Shown: piece after piece, positions 14,201-27,975 of the stretch
How the letters are laid out: each line of letters starts with the position of its first letter
Numbering within the stretch: position 1 is the first letter of the stretch
Source of the DNA: Campylorhamphus procurvoides
Taxonomy: Eukaryota > Chordata > Aves > Passeriformes > Dendrocolaptidae
Direction of reading: 5' to 3'
DNA length: 64,000 nucleotides
Assembly: GCA_013396655.1 (NCBI GenBank)
Contig: WBMV01008586.1
Location: forward strand, 372,001-436,000
Notes under the pieces: model-generated
The model's database searches: none
Told to the model about the DNA's origin: nothing
The model's input: the letters and a program-made list of their open reading frames with translations, nothing else
Program-made: the position numbers and the translations under genes

Positions 14201-17200
14201 TCTCCCCCAAAAAAACCCTGCAAAAAACAAAAGGAAGGAGGAAGGATTTAAAAAAAAAAAATTCACAATTGTCACCAGGTCAATTCATATATTTACCTGG
14301 ATGTTATGTCTCAGGAAAGGGAATTTTCTTCTGTAAATTCCACCCTCCAGTTCACAGCACCAGTGCTTCAATAAGTTTATGACAATATCAGCAATGCATT
14401 ATTAATTTCAGGATTAAGAAGAAAACATACGGCAAAAGGTGGTCTATTATGTAGCTTATTTTTAATGTTTTTTTTTCTTTCTTCTTAAAGGAATTTATCC
14501 AACAGTGCTTGTTAATAATGCCACTCTTTAAGTCTCTGTAGTTTGCTTCTTCTCCTTGGCACAGATCAAACACGATGCTGGTTTTCTTTAAGTAGTAAAT
14601 AATATCTCTATTACAAAGGAATATGACAGCTGATGTGTGATCTTCAGGCTGCAGTCTCCCTTCCTGAATACATGGTAGTGCTGATAGTGCTGCAGCCTCT
14701 CCTTTTACTTAAAAGCTGCCTTTTAGCAATGTTTTACTGCAGGCACAAATGCTGTCCTAGTTTATACAATGTGTGAAGTAAGCTTGAATTTAAATCATTA
14801 GTACCCTATATTTTTTAGTGGTGGACTAAAACTGACTAGTACTGTCCTCTTCTGACAGGAGATTCACTCAACCTGATGCAGCCATGTGTGGGAAACCTTA
14901 TGTGGTCCCCTGCCAGAGCTGTCACTACCACCTCTACTGCTGACCTCACTGCACACCAGGTCTGCATAACCTAAGAGCAGAGCACCTGAGGAGGTGTAAT
15001 AGGTGACATCCTGATCAGGACATGAGGATTCAGGCAAGAGATGCTCACTAACCATTGTTCCCTCCCTACAACTGTTCTGAAGAGTTCTTCAAATTTCTCT
15101 GTAATTGTCCATGGGAACCCATATTAATGCCTGTGTGAATATGAATGTGTATGTGCTTTTCTCTTTTGACATCACCCTTTACCTGCTGCTACTAAGAGCT
15201 GTGTTTCTGACTACAGTAAGTCAGCTGTAGACCCTATGGCAGATGGCTATCCATGAAGGGATACCTTAGAGGTAAACGTTCTCAGCACAATTACATGACA
15301 ATGATTATATGAAAAGATGGTGTTTTGTGATTCAGAGGTAGAGTCCACAAAAAAACTCTCTTTTAAGGATGCCTTGTTTTTAAAATGGCCGAGTCCTTTA
15401 AAATAGAATAGAAACAGGCATTTCAACACTGTAAAGAGTAAAAATCTGAAATAGTTTAATTCAGCTCTACAGATATTAATGCTATTTGTAGACTCACACT
15501 CTTCCAAGTTTTGATCTGAGTTTGTTTGAGGGAGTAGATGATAAAAAACATTAGAAGGCAAGTGAGTTTCCACTAAGGGAAAATTATTTCTGAAAAAAAT
15601 CCTCCTACATTTGTTTGCACACTCACACATACAGATGGGGTATAGCATTATGCCATATGGAAGATAACCTAAAATATTAAAATACATTAATTCTCTTGCC
15701 CCGAAGGCCTGCTGGCTGATTACAGACAACTCACTGGGGGTTTACACTCCAGTAAATTCGCTTAGTTTCATAACATAGGTATTTGCTGGTGCTGTGATAC
15801 ACTGTAGGGCAATGAGCCTATTGATCTGCTGTTATTAGATGTGTTAAGGCTCTGAAACATATTTAAGAAATAAAATAACTGAATTCTGAAATTTTTCAAA
15901 AACTTAAATATTATAAAGCCGCAAGTGAACAGCAGAAAGTTTGGCACAATGTTGCCTTATTTTTGTAGCAGTTTCAGATGTGTCTTTTGTTCTGAATTTC
16001 CTTGAAGACCAGAGTGCTTCTTGCTACATCAATTCTTTGTTTTTTTTCTTTTGTTGCACCCATATGCTTGTGTACTACAGCATTACAGCATCATGACTAC
16101 AAAAGGGGTTGTGTAGCCTTTTCCAATCAGGTTCCAACCCTTCTAGCTGCCTCCCACCTGTGACTGTAACTTAGATTTGTTGAATTGGTACTTAGCAGTG
16201 GTCAGAGAAGGTCATAAATCCCACTGTGGCTGTGTTCCTTTACTCATTGTTGGTCTGATGCAGCTGCATGAATTTTGGGTCCCTTGAGGTATATCAGCCT
16301 TCAAAGAGGATAAGATAATTGAGTCCTTTCTGCTGTAGGAAGAGACCACTCACAGAGGACAATAAATTAGCAAAAATCATCAGCATTTTTAGTGAGTAAA
16401 TATGAAAAAAAACCCAAACCAAAATGTTATCATGAGCAGAAACAAACACTGTGTTGGTTGAAACTCCTGATGTTGAATAGTTGTTTCTGAACATAAACAC
16501 ACTAGCAAATGAAATTTCAGTCACCATGATGCCTGTATATGTTGGTAAAACAGCTACAGGGTATATGTAGTTATATAAAGCAACTTCCCTGCTGATACAG
16601 TGGACCAGCTCTTTTTAGAGCTTCTATAAGTCAGTTTAATCTGACTAACTGTCCTGTAGCCATCATGGTCCAGCCTAAGGAAACCACTGGCTGAACCACT
16701 GAAGTCTCACTTCAGGTCTGTGTTTTACATTCTTAGAAAGTATGGTATATTTGTAAAAAATGAGAGAATCTATTCATACACCATCTTTCAGAAGACAGCC
16801 AAGCAGCCTTCTCTTTTTGTTAGCCCTTTGCTTTTATAGCAGATAGTCATGATGCATGCTATTTCAACAACTGATTTTTTTCCATGCACTATTTCATTTC
16901 TAGACTGCTTGGGCCCAATGCAATTTCTTTTGAAGTCAATGGATGGATCTAATATAGGTGGGAGTTACTTGAGGTCGCTGGGGCTAATTTCCCCATTGGA
17001 AAAAAAAATAACAAAACAAAGCCAAAACAACAAAATAAAAATGTCAAAGAGAAATTCAGTTTTAAATGTCACTATGTAAGCTCTTGATAGATTTATCCTG
17101 AAGAAAACTTAAGTGTAATTAGATGGTCGTCACTTTCCATTTCTAAACTCTGCATTAGCTTTGCCAAATATTCACCAGGGACAGCCTTGCATTTTGTCTT

Positions 17201-17219
17201 CACATATATATCCTGGTCT
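11263..17219. other. Unique AT-rich non-coding DNA
   Basis: There is no supported gene. The longest frame, about 160 codons at 15247-15729 on the minus strand, is of a length expected once or so by chance in 64 kb and has no recognisable domain. Small features include a (TG)n run at about 12779-12790, a perfect POU octamer ATGCAAAT at 13291-13298 within AT-rich DNA, a poly-T run near 13159-13168, and A/C-rich low-complexity DNA at about 16405-16420 and 17000-17040. Confidence 0.6.
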
Positions 17220-17725
17220 GATGGCCGAATATCGTTCCCTTGTCTGCCTCCATCCACTCAGTTTGCGTTTGGGCAGGGGCTGACACAACAGCCAAGGTTA
17301 TCAGAACTGCCTGATGCTGTCTCGTTTCTCTGCCACAGTCTCCTGGTCTCCCATTGCTCTTCACTTGTTGTACATTGCTGATGATCCCACGCTGACAGAC
17401 AATGCTGTTAAAGCTTCTGTATCCTCATCATCAGTTACTATACAGTCAATTACATGGTGCCGTACTGGTGCCAGCGCCCACGGCCAGGAGTGGTGGGGTG
17501 GGGACAGTTGAGGCTCTCCCTGGATGGTGTGGGGATGCTGGGCACCCCAGTGGGCTCCACGGCAGCACCCATCCCCTGCCTGGTAACAGGGGCAGCTACC
17601 TGTTGCTTCCAAATAATTCAGTGTGTGCCACTGTTTTTATCAATGGCACTGCTGCAGTGAGTCCTGGGGTGAATGTGTTCAGCCACTGGAGAAGGGTCAT
17701 CTGCACTGGCCAGAAACTCAGCAAG
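17220..17725. other. GC-richer unique segment
   Basis: This block is clearly richer in G and C than its surroundings, and several frames are open on both strands, as expected when stop codons become rare. The core at about 17455-17600 contains GGGGTGGGGACAG-type and CCACGGCAGCACCC-type sequence. I see no domain, no clear splice sites joining the frames and no known repeat. It could be a regulatory element, an unannotated exon of a non-coding transcript, or simply local compositional variation. Confidence 0.45.
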
Positions 17726-20700
17726 TGACATCAAGAGGATAGTTCTACTCATCTACCTGTTTTGGTTTTTTTTCCACTTCCAACTAGTCCAGCACATGAA
17801 CCACTGCTGTTTAAGAAGGCATTATGCACGATGCAATATGTAGCCCCAGTACAATTATTTTTGATCAAATTATTCCTTTTATCCAACTGTTTTTTTCCTG
17901 GTAACTGTCAACTACTTTCATTGGCTAATCCACAAAAGAGACCCAAGAAATGTCGTGACATTTGTCAACACTACATTTATGTGAGTCACTTCGTCTTGGA
18001 TCTCAATTTCTTTACTATAAAAGTAGAAATAGATGATCAGTGTTTATTTTTGGGTAGCAGCGTAAAAATCTTCAGATACAATATTTCCTAACCACCCACT
18101 TATCATCATTAGTTGCGACTTCATTAATTTTCACATTTACTACATGACCTTGACTTGCTAAACATTTAATTTCTAATGATTGAACATTGCACATTTTCTC
18201 CTACTAAAAAGTACCATTGGCTGACTACAGTACTCACTGCCATGGCATTTTAACACGAAAGCAACCCCAACAGTATGCAAACCCTATTCCACAAATCAGA
18301 TATCCACTGACATACTGTAAGGTAGGATCTGTCGCCCAAGTTTTAAAGCAATGAGGTTTCTTAAAAATGAAGATTACAGTCACTCCACACACTGTCAAGA
18401 AAACTACTCTGTTTTAGATAGCAAGGCACAGAGTCAGCTTGCATTCAGCTGAAGCAATATATTAAAAAACAATACTCCCAACCTCTACAACAGCCTAGGA
18501 TGTAAAGACACAAGATTTTTAATATTTTTGCATAGAAACTTTTCCAGTCTCTCAAGTGTGGAATTTCTGGTTTCATCAGAAATCTTTTCCTGAGTATAAT
18601 ATCATTTACACTATGTTTCTAGATCCACAGCAGTAAATGTTTTGGTTAGGCTGGTGAACTCCTTCCTAAAGCTGACTTGACACTGCGTGATATGTGTAGG
18701 CAGAGGGGAAAAAAAAAAGTTTATTCTGGAAACAGTTCATCTTCCTCAAAACTGTTAAAATTTCTCCTGTAAATCAAATGCATAAATTTCTTTTCCAAGA
18801 AAAAAAATCCCTTTAAGTAAAAGCTTTGGGGAAAAAAAAAAAGGAAAAAAGTTATCCACTAAAATGAGGGGGAAACTATTTTAGCCACTGTTGTTCTACA
18901 GTTCCTAACCTTAAGGCCACATCAGCCTTGAAGTTCTGCTGTACAGCTTAAATGTGTTTGGGAAAAATTTGATGAAAAACAACGTGCCTCTAATGGGAGA
19001 TGTTAAAAGTTCTTTAAAACATTTCTAAATCCTAAGGTATGATATTTTAAATAGATATTTCCACCATATGATGAATTTCAGATAATTTGAGTCTTCTAAG
19101 ATTGAATGCTATTCCTTTGTGAGCACCATAATGTTTGCACTTGGGTGTGGAGAAAGAAAACTTCAGAGTTCCTGGGTTCAGTTGCGGGAGCCTTTCTGAC
19201 ACTGAGTGATGTAGGACCTTTTGCAGAGTGTTGTCTTACAGCCCATTCTAGGTATAGCTGTAACATATGTTGGAGACCAGCATCCTAAATGATTAATATT
19301 AATCTTGAGATAAAAAGCAGACTCATTTGAAGTGGTCCTAAATATTGCTATTGCATTTTGCCCCTGGGACAGAATATTGCTATTGCATCTTTCAGTTCTT
19401 TCATTCCACTCACCCTTCTTCATCCCACATTTCTAAATATTTTTTAAACCCATAGTTTGAAGATATTACTCAGCCTCTTCCTAGTGAGAAGCACTGGATG
19501 AAAAACCTTTTGAAGGATTCTACCTCTTCCCTTAATCACAGAAGGCGTGGTTGGTAAGTGATGTAAGACATGCCTTCCCTAGGGACTGAGCACTCTAAGC
19601 TCCTCCTGATTGCTTGGGGAACAAGAGAGCCAGAGGGGATCCTAAATCAAACCATCTCTCACTCACCAATGCACCAATTGCTGCAGCAGCTCGCTTTCAT
19701 TAGGAGCATTTTCTTCAATTAAAGAAGGCATTGTCAAGTATTCTAGTTTTAGAGCTCTTAATTTGTTATTTTACATTGGCAGAATTTGTAATGCTATCTC
19801 AGAGTCCATGGCATCTTCTGGGACAATACATTGTCTACTCCCGTGCCATGACATATCACCATAAAACACAGGGCTATAAGAGCTTATAATAATTTATGAG
19901 AGTACATTGGGTACCCATGTATAATTTATCAAATGGGCATTATGGAGGCAGGACTATGCATGACTGACAAAGGTTACTTCTGTACGGGTGTCTTGTGTAA
20001 CCACATAGGGAAGAATCCAACAACTGACATTCACTGAATTACAACAAAGATTTTACTCCGCAAACTGAGCCCTCCAAGAAGTGAAGTTTAAAAACATGAA
20101 AGCAATTCCTTTTCTTCAGTGTTTTGACCCCAAGTTGGTACTCTCTACAAGATTCAGAGAGGGGTTTCAATACACATGAAAACAGAAGGAAACTAAGGTT
20201 TTAAGGGAAAAGCAGTACAAAGGCCATTCAAACTTGAGCCAGGATCTAGAGTGGATTTAGCAAAAAAACTGTGGGGCACATTCAAAATGTATTCAAACCT
20301 GAAGTAAGGAATCTGTTGAAGCTTTGAGATTCCCATTTCTTAGGTCCTGCTAGGCCTACAGTAACAGCTTAAACATGACTTCACATAGCTTTTGGAGTTT
20401 GAGCACTCTTCAGCTCATGCTCCCACCAAAATGAAGATGAATTGGTTCATCTTGGAGAAATTCTCAAATGACGTTAGTTTTGATTCAGAATAAAGGTCTG
20501 AATGTTATTCACATTGAATTTTTATTTTCTATACAGAGACATCTGAATAGAGCCCCATGCAAAGCCTCTGCAGGATGATTCAGCGCACTTGGCCATGAGG
20601 TAATGATATATTTTTTGGAACAAACTGGCTGCACTCTGGTTCAAGGCAGCAATTTATACAATGGCTGTGCTGCCATAGCCTTTCCTGATCAGACTGGCAG

Positions 20701-22419
20701 CTGTGCTGTTGGTAAAATCAATTGATCACCCAGAACTGCATGTCTAACTTTTTATCCAGCCCTCAGAGAAAGGGAATTGTTTACAGTCTGGAGTTACCAG
20801 GCATGGCTTATAGCTCAAAGTTCAATAGCTGCTGCTTTCAGGTTTCTTTAATTTTGGCAAAGGTGAGTTTGTCATAATAGCAGACTGAAGCCAATAAATT
20901 CATTTTGAGTTGGTTATCCCATAGTCAAAAAATTGCTCACTGCGATTCTGAACTAAACTTGTTCATTAATTCCGGATGGAAAAGATGCCAATATCCTTAG
21001 GAATCTGAATTTTGTGCACTAATATTATTTTCATGGCATCAAAATGATCTGCCTCCTCTGGGGAGGAAGATAATTCAGTGGGTGGGCTCTGGTCAGGGAG
21101 TTAGGTCATTTGAGTTTCTTGCCTTTTAGAACAGTTGAGAAATACCTTTAATGAGTGACAAATCTCACAGCACAGTTTTGTTTCCTTTAAAATACTGGTT
21201 TTGCTCATACAAATATAATCTGTTGTAAGCTAAAGTAAAGAGCTCCTTTCTTTTTTCAAAGCTTGTACTTTACTTACCGATTTCCTTTATTACTTGTGGA
21301 GGAATCATCTTCCTTTCCCTGCTCCTTTTACCCTCCAAATTTCGAATGATGTCACCTTATTACTTATTTTGGATATTATCCACCAAATAGTCTTCTATCT
21401 ACCTGGAAGTAGAAAGACATGCCGTTATCTGAGCCCTTCATGATAACTTCCAATTCTCTCTCTAAGGCAAGCAAGTCCTCTTACCTCCATTATCTTGAGA
21501 GATGATAAGATACAGAAGTCTAAGTTTACAAACTCAGACACCTCAACTCACAATAAGAATGGCTGAATGAGCTAAATACTAAATTAAAAACCAGATTTGA
21601 AAGTGCAGTTAGGTATGTGGAAGTGGGAAAAAACCCCAAAACATTGGTCCTATTTTTTTCTACCATTATTTTAGGAAGATTTTTGTGCCCATCTTGTATG
21701 ATGCCTATCTTGAATGAAAAGCAAGGTCGGGAAACACAAATACCTCTCCAGAACTGAAATCCCACTTCTTTCACATTTATACGAATGACACATCTACTGT
21801 AACACATAGCAAAATGAGTCCAGCCTCAGTTGAATACAAATAATTAATATGAATAATACATAGCAATTTTTCTATTTCTTAATGCTAACTGTGCTGTGTG
21901 GTTGACAAATAGAGAAAATTACCCTGGCCAGACTCCAGCTGGTTTGTACAGTAACACAAGTAGTCATAGAAGCTCAAATTTGCAATGTTGGTTGGTGGCA
22001 TATTCTCCTTTTGAAAGGAGCTTTGAGGCTCTTGTTGGAAAGCTTCAAGGAAGAACTGAGTTTCTTAAAATAATTTAAATCAGTAAACTAAAGATGAATA
22101 GCTTGGCATGAGGAGATGCAAGTTCCTTGGGATATATCTGCAATACACTTTCATATTGTGTGAGATCTATCTAAGAGACTATGAATTACATGCAAAAGCC
22201 ATCTGGCATTTTTTACTATTTAGAGCAAAAAAAAAAGAAAGGCCTGGATGGTGTTGCCTAGAAGTGTGTACACTTGTTTATTTTCAAAAGTTGGTTGAGG
22301 GCTTGCAGGGAACAGCAGGGTAATGGAATATTCATGAAGCTAATGCCCTTCACTTAGCAAAGGGCAAAGGAAAGCAGATTGCTAAACCCCTCCAAACTTC
22401 CTGTGCGAGAAGCTCGCAC
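17726..22419. other. Unique AT-rich non-coding DNA
   Basis: There is no supported gene. A 16-base direct repeat, AATATTGCTATTGCAT, occurs at 19341-19356 and again at 19373-19388. The interval 19690-19830 and the interval 20520-20930 have the mixed-motif, low-repeat texture often seen in conserved vertebrate non-coding elements, but this cannot be tested without alignment. Short poly-A runs occur near 18708-18716 and 18831-18841. Confidence 0.6.
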
Positions 22420-23345
22420 TACAGAATAATGAAACCTGTGTTTGCCACTCTGCAGCACAGCAGCCCTAACCTAGCACCACTTGTCTCTTTCAACTCTCTC
22501 TTCCCTTTTGATTTCTCCTCCTATTTTCAGGCGTGGATCCCTGACACTGCCCCTGTGACCACAGCTTCAGCGGCACGAACTTGCATAGCTGATCACAGAC
22601 TCGCAGGAACCCTCCTGCTTTTGCCCTGAAGACAGGCTGGGAGGATGAAAAGCATCAAGCTGCTGGTGCAAGCATGGTCCTCGCCCGTCAATACCTGAGC
22701 AGAGCAGGGGGCCATGAGGGCCCATCTCTTGCTGGCCAGAGATGCAAGTCGGTTTCCATGGGTTTACTTTAATGAGCAGTGGAACAAACAGAAGGAAACT
22801 TCGCCTCCGCTATCACTGGATACAGACAGAGTGCAGGACTCAAGCAGTTGTCTCCCCCTGTACACAGGTGCCAGCCATTCTCAGTCCCAGCATCCCACCA
22901 ACTGCAGCATCCCAGCGCAGGCAGGCAGGCAGGCACAAGGAGATGCCCACTGCAGTAGCGGTGTTCACAGGAGCAGTCGTGGGGGCAATACCTGCCCTGG
23001 TGTGCCCATGGAGAGCTCGGCGTGTCCAAGCCCGGCGTGTTGCTGCCGGGCACGTGGGGCACTATTGCTGGTCCCCAGCCCGACAGATTGGTGTCAGCTG
23101 CCTGCGGCCCCGGGCGGGCATCCCCTGGGGCGCCGCGGACAGAGGCGGCCAGCGCACAGAACCAGCAGGCACGAAGCAGCAGGTGGCCCCCGCGGAGGCA
23201 ATCAGGATCACATTCAACGGGGGAGCCGGCTCAATTTTCAGCCCCGTGTCTGCCGAGGGGCCTGGAGCTGCCTTGTTAATGCTGCAGGGAGCACGTGGGA
23301 CACATTGACTGCATTAATTGTCCCCACTCATTCAGCAGTGGATGA
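22420..23345. promoter_or_regulatory. CpG-island-like GC-rich block
   Basis: This is the most GC-rich part of the window. Between about 22960 and 23290 I count roughly 25 CpG dinucleotides by eye, many in GCGG, GCCGCGG and GGGCGGGC contexts. The surrounding DNA has almost none. Such a density in a bird genome suggests a CpG island, typical of promoters or of developmental enhancers. A GCAGGCAGGCAGGCAGGCA short repeat lies at about 22917-22935. All plus-strand frames are open for long stretches, up to about 210 codons, which in GC-rich DNA is weak evidence for coding. No domain is recognisable. Just downstream (23290-23420) the DNA turns AT-rich with several TAATT/ATTA cores. No TATA box or known core promoter pair is evident, so function is inferred. 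Confidence 0.5.
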
Positions 23346-26300
23346 ATTATAATGTTACCACTCCAGGGTAAAGCAAACACCTATCATAACAATCATGTCA
23401 TTAGTGTGCAGATGCCGGCTGCTCTGCTTAACCTTTTGTATCATTTTTTTTTTTTATGGCATGCAATAAGAATATTTTTTATTGTTTTTCGTATAATTGA
23501 TTTTTAGGTTGCAAGTGTTGCTAAACCTTTTAAACAAGCTCAGCACATTACTCAACATCCAGGAATAAGCACACAGACTGGCAAACCACAGATTAAAGTT
23601 CCTTTAGAGACAAACAGCAAGGCTTTAAAAGTTTATGTTTGCAGTTCTGTTTATCCATTGCAGAATGTTTGTTACTCACATAGCATTAGCTTCAGAAGAA
23701 CTAATGGTCCTTAAAAAATGTAACAGTCTTAGAAATGCATCTAATTTAACTACAACTACTAGAAACCAAAGATAAATATATATATACACACTCAGACAAA
23801 TGCCAGACTCTGGTTTGAAGATTAATCTATTCATGTCTCTGCAGAAAATCTTTTTGTTAGCTGTTATGTACGGAGAGACACACATGCATATATGTGCACA
23901 TACCAATGTACATATGCACACATATATGTATATGGAAATTCCTTTTTGTCTATGAAACTGTATATTAATCTAATACTAGTATGTACATTAATAATCTACA
24001 TGTAAGACACTGTCTTGACTTCAAGTTGCATTTACTCACACATGCACCAAAAAGCTTCTCTGAGTGTTGCAACATCATTATTGTCCAATTAATAATCCTG
24101 AGATGGTGCCATGTTCTCATTCATCTTTAATCAAGCTCTATTCTGCATTTAGTGATATTCTTCAATGACACCGCCAAGTGTGCTTGGAATTTCCCACTAC
24201 GTGTTCCTAAAGCACTCAAGTGCTTTATCAGATGTTACCTGTAACACCCTTGCCTTGGTGATTCCCAAGCAGAGAACCTCTTCCCTCCAGCCCTTGTACA
24301 TTTCATTAGCAATTGCACATCCAAATACTCCAGAATGCAAGACTGGCAGGTTGTGAAAGGGGTTTGCATGATTCTGCAGTTGGCCGTGACTTTGCATTGA
24401 TGTCTGTTACAACATGCAGATCCCTTGTGCTTGTGCAGACCACTGATGGAGCCAGTGATTTTGTGTCACTGTGGATTGCACCACCCTATAGAAGCTAACT
24501 CTTCATTTGACTTCCATGCCAGAACTTCAGCACTTCTCTGTGAAGGTGCAAAGGAGATGGTCCCCCATCTTCCTTCTGTCCTTTCCCAGCACTTCTTCAT
24601 GCCCCCTTCATTAGGTAATGAACAGAGGTCCCAGACTTACAGACATTTGCCAGTCAAATGTTTGACATTACCTGCTGCAAATAAGCTCAAGAGGTTCAAC
24701 GGAAATAACCATGTGGGGTAAAGCCAAAGCAAACAGATCTTTCAGTTTTTTGTACCTAAACCACGATGCAAGAGATGCGAGATGTGCATGGAGAATATCA
24801 GTTCACTCTCTGTACAAATGTAGAGTTACATTACTCATTGTTTGATACTGTTATAGAAAATTGGTTTTAAAGTGAGATCTAAGAGTAGACACAGAGTCAT
24901 AAAGCAAGATCAGGGCACAGGGGAGGAATTATAGAGTAGTATCAATACAATTACTGATACTAAATACATGTAAAACCATAGCAAGAATAAGTGTATGGCA
25001 GGATGAGGTTAAGGATGAGGTCAAAGTTTAATGGTTACTGTTTTGGTGTTTTTTAAAATCATTAGATGCTGACTAATTTTGTGTAGGTGATTGCGGTTTG
25101 TGAAATGGAGAAGTCATTTAAAATGGTTTAGTCACATTTTAGCCTTAAATGAGCATTTAATTTTTACATATGCATGTAAAACCATGTTGTTTATTGGTAT
25201 TTCCACTGAAAATTGCTGTGATTCAGCTCTTTTGGATGCATTTCAAAAATGTAAAGTGAATTTATGTTCCATAATCAGCAGAAGGTGTATTTCCCTGAAA
25301 TCAAAGAAGTCATTTTTTATTATGATGGTGGATTCATCTGAGAATATAATAGCATTTTCTGATATACTATATTTCTATAAAACCAGAATACAGTCTTACA
25401 TAGCTCTTATAATGCTATATACAAATACATTAAACAGTATAATCTTTTTTCCATACTTCCCCTTTAGATTGTTTGTGAATGGGAGAATTCATCTTTCAGA
25501 CTTTCATTTTCTTTATGTGTTCAAGTACACACTGTCAGACTAAAAATTCTGCAGTTTCAGAAAAGTGTTTTTATGAACTAAATAAAAACCTGCAATAGTA
25601 TCCTGTGTGATCATTTTTTTCCCCACCAAATAATATTTATGGCATGTTTTTTCAAGCGCACATATTTGGTCAATCAAAACCAAACAGTGTTTTTCAGTGG
25701 TGCTTGGGTGTCTGTGCATGTATTTTTCCCCTGCAGTAACCTAGGCTAAAATCAACTTTATCCAGATATTTTCCCCCCTAGTCTCCAAAAAAATTATCGT
25801 AAAAATGAACCCATATGAAAATGAGCTCTTATATGTAAAATATTTTCCCACACATTGCTGCTGCTGAATGTTTTTACTTAGCTTGCTGAAAATGGCATGT
25901 CTGCACAAATAATGAATGTGTGCTGCCATCACACCCATTCTTACATTTTCCTATTTGAAAAATACGTGTAAAGTATGAGAGTGTTATGGATTGGTAAATA
26001 GTCCTTTCCTTTTTATCGCATAATATTCTACTGTAAATTAGTGAAACATTTGCTGATAATCTGACCCACTGCAATATATTGACATTTGATTACTAATTTC
26101 TAAGCTTATGTGTGGTATTTGCTAGCATACGTGCATGTACTTTTAAGCATTCCAGCAGTGTGTGTCTATGGACAGGATTGTATCTACATGCTTAATAAAA
26201 AAAGATTGTTAGGTACACTTGTGATTTATTAGATATGTTTGCTAATCCCTGGATGATAACGAAAAATAAAAATCTATCCTAAAAATGACTTGTGTTACAG

Positions 26301-27912
26301 TTTGTTATCAGTTGTTGTAAGAATATTACTCAGATATGAAAACTACTTACGGTGAGAAGTTCACAAGTAAATAATCTTATAAACTTAAATGCTGAATTAT
26401 AGCAGCTGAGGTTCTGCTCTCTGAGACGTTTTTCTTCTCATGAATTGTCATGAATTGTTTTTTACACAAATAACTGAATAATTAAAATAGCTTGTAGTTC
26501 CCCATATAATATCCATTATTCTATTAACGACACTGCTGTAATGGCTTAAGAATCATAAAATTAAATTCAGGATTGTTTTCTTAAACCCTTCATAAATATT
26601 TTAAAAGTTAATTAAGAGACTACAGGTATGAATAGACCAAGATTTATTCATAATTAAAAATCAGATATCACATGTCACCTTTTCTGATAGCAAAAAACCT
26701 TTAATTGTCTGTAATTAGGCAATTGTCCCTATAGTTTGCTAAAGCAGATTGAATTGGAATGAACCGGGTAGAAAGACAAACTCATGGTAATAAGCTAAGT
26801 TTCCTGCATTTTCTTTGTTCAGTTTGTTTTTTTACATGTTGGTACAGAATATGGTAGAAATAGTAAATTATGCATATCTTACTGATACATTAAATCACAG
26901 GAAATACCTTTATGTATAATTTGATATAATTTGGCATCTGACCTTTATCTAATGCCTCATAACTTTTCATGCCAATTATTTTGTCTTCCTTTACCAAAAT
27001 GTGAACAAAAAATGAGCTCATGAATGACAATATATTCTTTCAGCAGACCTAAAATATATTTTTCCAAAACTGTAATTAACATTTCACTATTTTCAATGTC
27101 AGTATGAAGTAAAAAAAAAAATAGATTTTTCCAGAGCCCAAATTCTTGGGTTAAATTATTGATCAAAACAAATACAAGACACATTATTGTGCTGAGTATC
27201 TGACCCTGAAGTATCCCATGCATAGTCTAGAGCAATTCCAAGAAGGCATGGTGTTGGCTAAAATTTTTAAATCTGCTCTCTTTAGGGCAGGTATTTACAT
27301 AAAGCCTCTTACTATAAAAGGTGTAATTTCCTGCAATATGAACATCTACATATTTTGCCAAATTCAGTCAGGGCTACATATGTGGTTTGATAGCTAAGGC
27401 TGTTTTAGTAAAGTTTCTATATCCTGTAAAGACGCACACACACGATTTACCTGGCATATTGACTCCCTTTGAAGTCACTGGAACTTCTCACAGCACGCAA
27501 AACTAAGTCTACAGAAGTTATTGCTGTGTTCAAGCCAAGGGGCTGACTCTGGAATATTCTTGCCCTTATACAAAGTGTCTTTCTAATCAATACATTTTAT
27601 TTTGCTTAGAAATTCCAAGCTACAAATGTACTTAGACTTGACTTGCCCTCAGTGATCAGGCATGTAGCTCTTGCCTCACAGACCTGCTGACCCTTGTCCT
27701 TTTGGACTAGGTCATGGCTTGCTAAATGCTGGTTCTCATGATATTCCTGTACCTGTCTAGTGACTGCTTTCTTAAAACTAAGTAATAAAGCAAAGTATTA
27801 GTTATTTAGGGCAGAAGCATTTCAAACTATTTCATACCCTTCAGGTAATCATACTTTTCTGCTCAAGTTCAAGTCAGTCATTAGACATCTTTAGAAGCCC
27901 TTCCTATATTCC
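23346..27912. other. Unique AT-rich non-coding DNA with alternating purine-pyrimidine patch
   Basis: There is no supported gene; the longest frame (25091-25543, about 150 codons) lacks any domain. A patch of alternating purine-pyrimidine DNA lies at about 23874-23935 and includes the perfect 12-base palindrome TATGTGCACATA at 23891-23902. A 10-base tandem duplication TCATGAATTG sits at 26438-26457. The interval 26500-26765 is AT-rich and dense in TAATTG/TAATTAG/CAATTG motifs. A phrase TTTGAAGTCACTGG at about 27468 resembles an old dispersed sauropsid repeat. Confidence 0.6.

Positions 27913-27975
<63 letters not shown>

Noticed and set aside
15247..15729. 160-codon minus-strand open frame
   Set aside because: The length is near the chance expectation for the longest frame in 64 kb. 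There is no domain, no splice signals and a random-looking composition.
22714..23352. 212-codon open frame in the CpG-rich block
   Set aside because: All plus-strand frames and one minus-strand frame are open over parts of the same DNA. This is explained by high GC content, and no domain is visible.
25091..25543. 150-codon plus-strand open frame
   Set aside because: The translation is rich in Phe, Ile, Ser and Lys, as expected from AT-rich DNA. No recognisable motif or supporting context.
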